Source: Pseudomonas sp. GOM6 (GTDB lineage: Bacteria > Pseudomonadota > Gammaproteobacteria > Pseudomonadales > Pseudomonadaceae). From it: a DNA stretch of 64,000 nucleotides. Positions 63,633 to 64,000 of this stretch are shown one piece after another. A program made the position numbers and the translations under genes. The stretch is taken from NCBI RefSeq assembly GCF_029537485.1, contig NZ_JARPUS010000007.1, positions 1-64,000 of the forward strand. Reading direction: 5' to 3'. The notes below the pieces were generated by a model that ran no database searches, was not told the DNA's origin, and saw only the letters and a program-made list of their open reading frames with translations. Numbering within the stretch: position 1 is the first letter of the stretch; the number at the start of each line of letters is the position of its first letter.

Positions 63633-64000
63633 GCCAACCCGCGAGATTGATCGCAGCAGCGCATCGCCGCTGCGATCAACTGCCAAGTGCCCGCGCCGTA
63701 TCCCGACGGTCAGCCCGGCAACTGGAGGCAGCGCAAAGCCGGCTCCTGTGTGCAGCAAACGTCGGCAACAACACCAAAGCCGGCCCAGTGGCCTTCACCC
63801 ACCTGAAGGTCGAACCCATCAAGTCCCTCATACCCAACAGGCGGCCAGCCCTTATGCAAAAGACGGCTCACTAATCACCAGCCGGTATATAAGCCTCAAC
63901 CAAAAGCCTTAAACAGTTTAAAAACAGCCCTTTACAACCGATTTGTAGCACTACACTTCAAATCGAGCGGCTAACCCCGCTCCCGGTGGGGCCTTTATTA
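63633..64000. other. gene-free stretch at the window end
   Basis: No convincing coding sequence: the only sizeable reading frame (63647-63874) has unusual composition and no family-like pattern. It holds the quiP hairpin (63647-63679). Beyond about 63890 the sequence becomes AT-richer, with TTTACA/TACACT-like promoter elements near 63931-63957. At 63965-63991 overlapping hairpins are possible (GAGCGG/CCGCTC against CCCC/GGGG), followed by TTTATTA. This could be a 5' leader of a gene beyond the window. Confidence 0.5.
63647..63679 (+). terminator. hairpin after quiP
   Basis: TTGATCGCAGC (63647-63657) pairs with GCTGCGATCAA (63669-63679), 11 bp with an 11-base loop, 14 bp after the quiP stop. 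No T run follows, so it may be a weak terminator or an mRNA stabiliser. Confidence 0.5.

Noticed and set aside
61662..63758. A long open frame on the minus strand opposite quiP
   Set aside because: GC-rich antisense shadow: no family-like motifs, repetitive Ala/Gly/Val composition, and the plus-strand frame carries a complete acylase.
63647..63874. A short plus-strand frame after quiP
   Set aside because: No SD, no recognisable pattern, and a stem-loop lies inside its start.

Overview
The window is GC-rich, densely packed chromosomal DNA from a Pseudomonas-type gammaproteobacterium. The content and order of many genes resemble pseudomonads as I remember them: gltX beside a LysR/HlyD/MFS set, scpA-scpB-rluB, cpxR/cpxP-like/cpxA, the class III cyclase cyaB, a phosphate-stress lipid pair (plcP-agt), recQ, lapG-lapD, an Mrp-type antiporter operon with fused A and B subunits, dinG and a QuiP-like acylase. 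I see no insertion sequence, prophage, CRISPR array, rRNA or recognisable defence island. The species cannot be fixed by eye.

Layout: 1-325 holds two minus-strand tRNA genes (Glu, cut by the window edge; Ala) behind a near-perfect sigma70 promoter, with gltX upstream. 1835-5448 is a LysR regulator divergent from an EmrA/EmrB-like pump. 5731-10296 is a minus-strand run (rnm, yciO, scpA, scpB, a DUF1289 gene, rluB) for chromosome segregation and RNA maturation. 10363-14334 runs on the plus strand: yciB, yciI, a small coiled-coil membrane protein, then a Cpx-type envelope stress cluster with a CpxR-like box. 14294-18357 has a nitroreductase, a Cys-rich YkgJ protein and two tandem trkH genes. 18434-22009 holds an AraC regulator, a pair of candidate non-haem iron proteins and cyaB. 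22117-24858 has agt and plcP behind a three-repeat Pho box, divergent from an AraC/cupin regulator.

24922-33774 is mixed housekeeping and unknowns: csaA, an EamA transporter, a SelT-like thioredoxin-fold protein, a FimV-like protein, a MarR regulator, a DUF2804 protein, recQ, a YecA/UPF0149 protein and YbaN. 33851-36493 is the lapG-lapD c-di-GMP switch without its adhesin. 36490-38494 is an exporter plus a PLP enzyme of the cysteine synthase fold. 38583-44295 is a six-gene Mrp/Sha Na+/H+ antiporter operon. 44510-56256 is almost all minus strand: a 17-kDa-antigen-type lipoprotein, glycerate kinase, a GntP permease, CdaR, pdxH, an OmpA-like lipoprotein, a serine-hydrolase esterase, a secreted agarase-like glycoside hydrolase and dinG. 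56336-63632 holds a CopD-like protein, two OmpA-like lipoproteins in tandem, YchJ and a His-rich SEC-C mini-protein, a LEA14-like lipoprotein and the QuiP-like acylase. The last 368 bases contain no gene.

Functional themes are envelope homeostasis (Cpx, OmpA-like lipoproteins, FimV-like, LapGD), ion balance (TrkH x2, Mrp), phosphate-stress lipid remodelling, and small-molecule uptake or export. The most interesting signals are the Pho box in front of plcP-agt, the tandem trkH pair, the CpxR-like box inside the cpx cluster, and the Mpo1-like/PhnZ-like gene pair.
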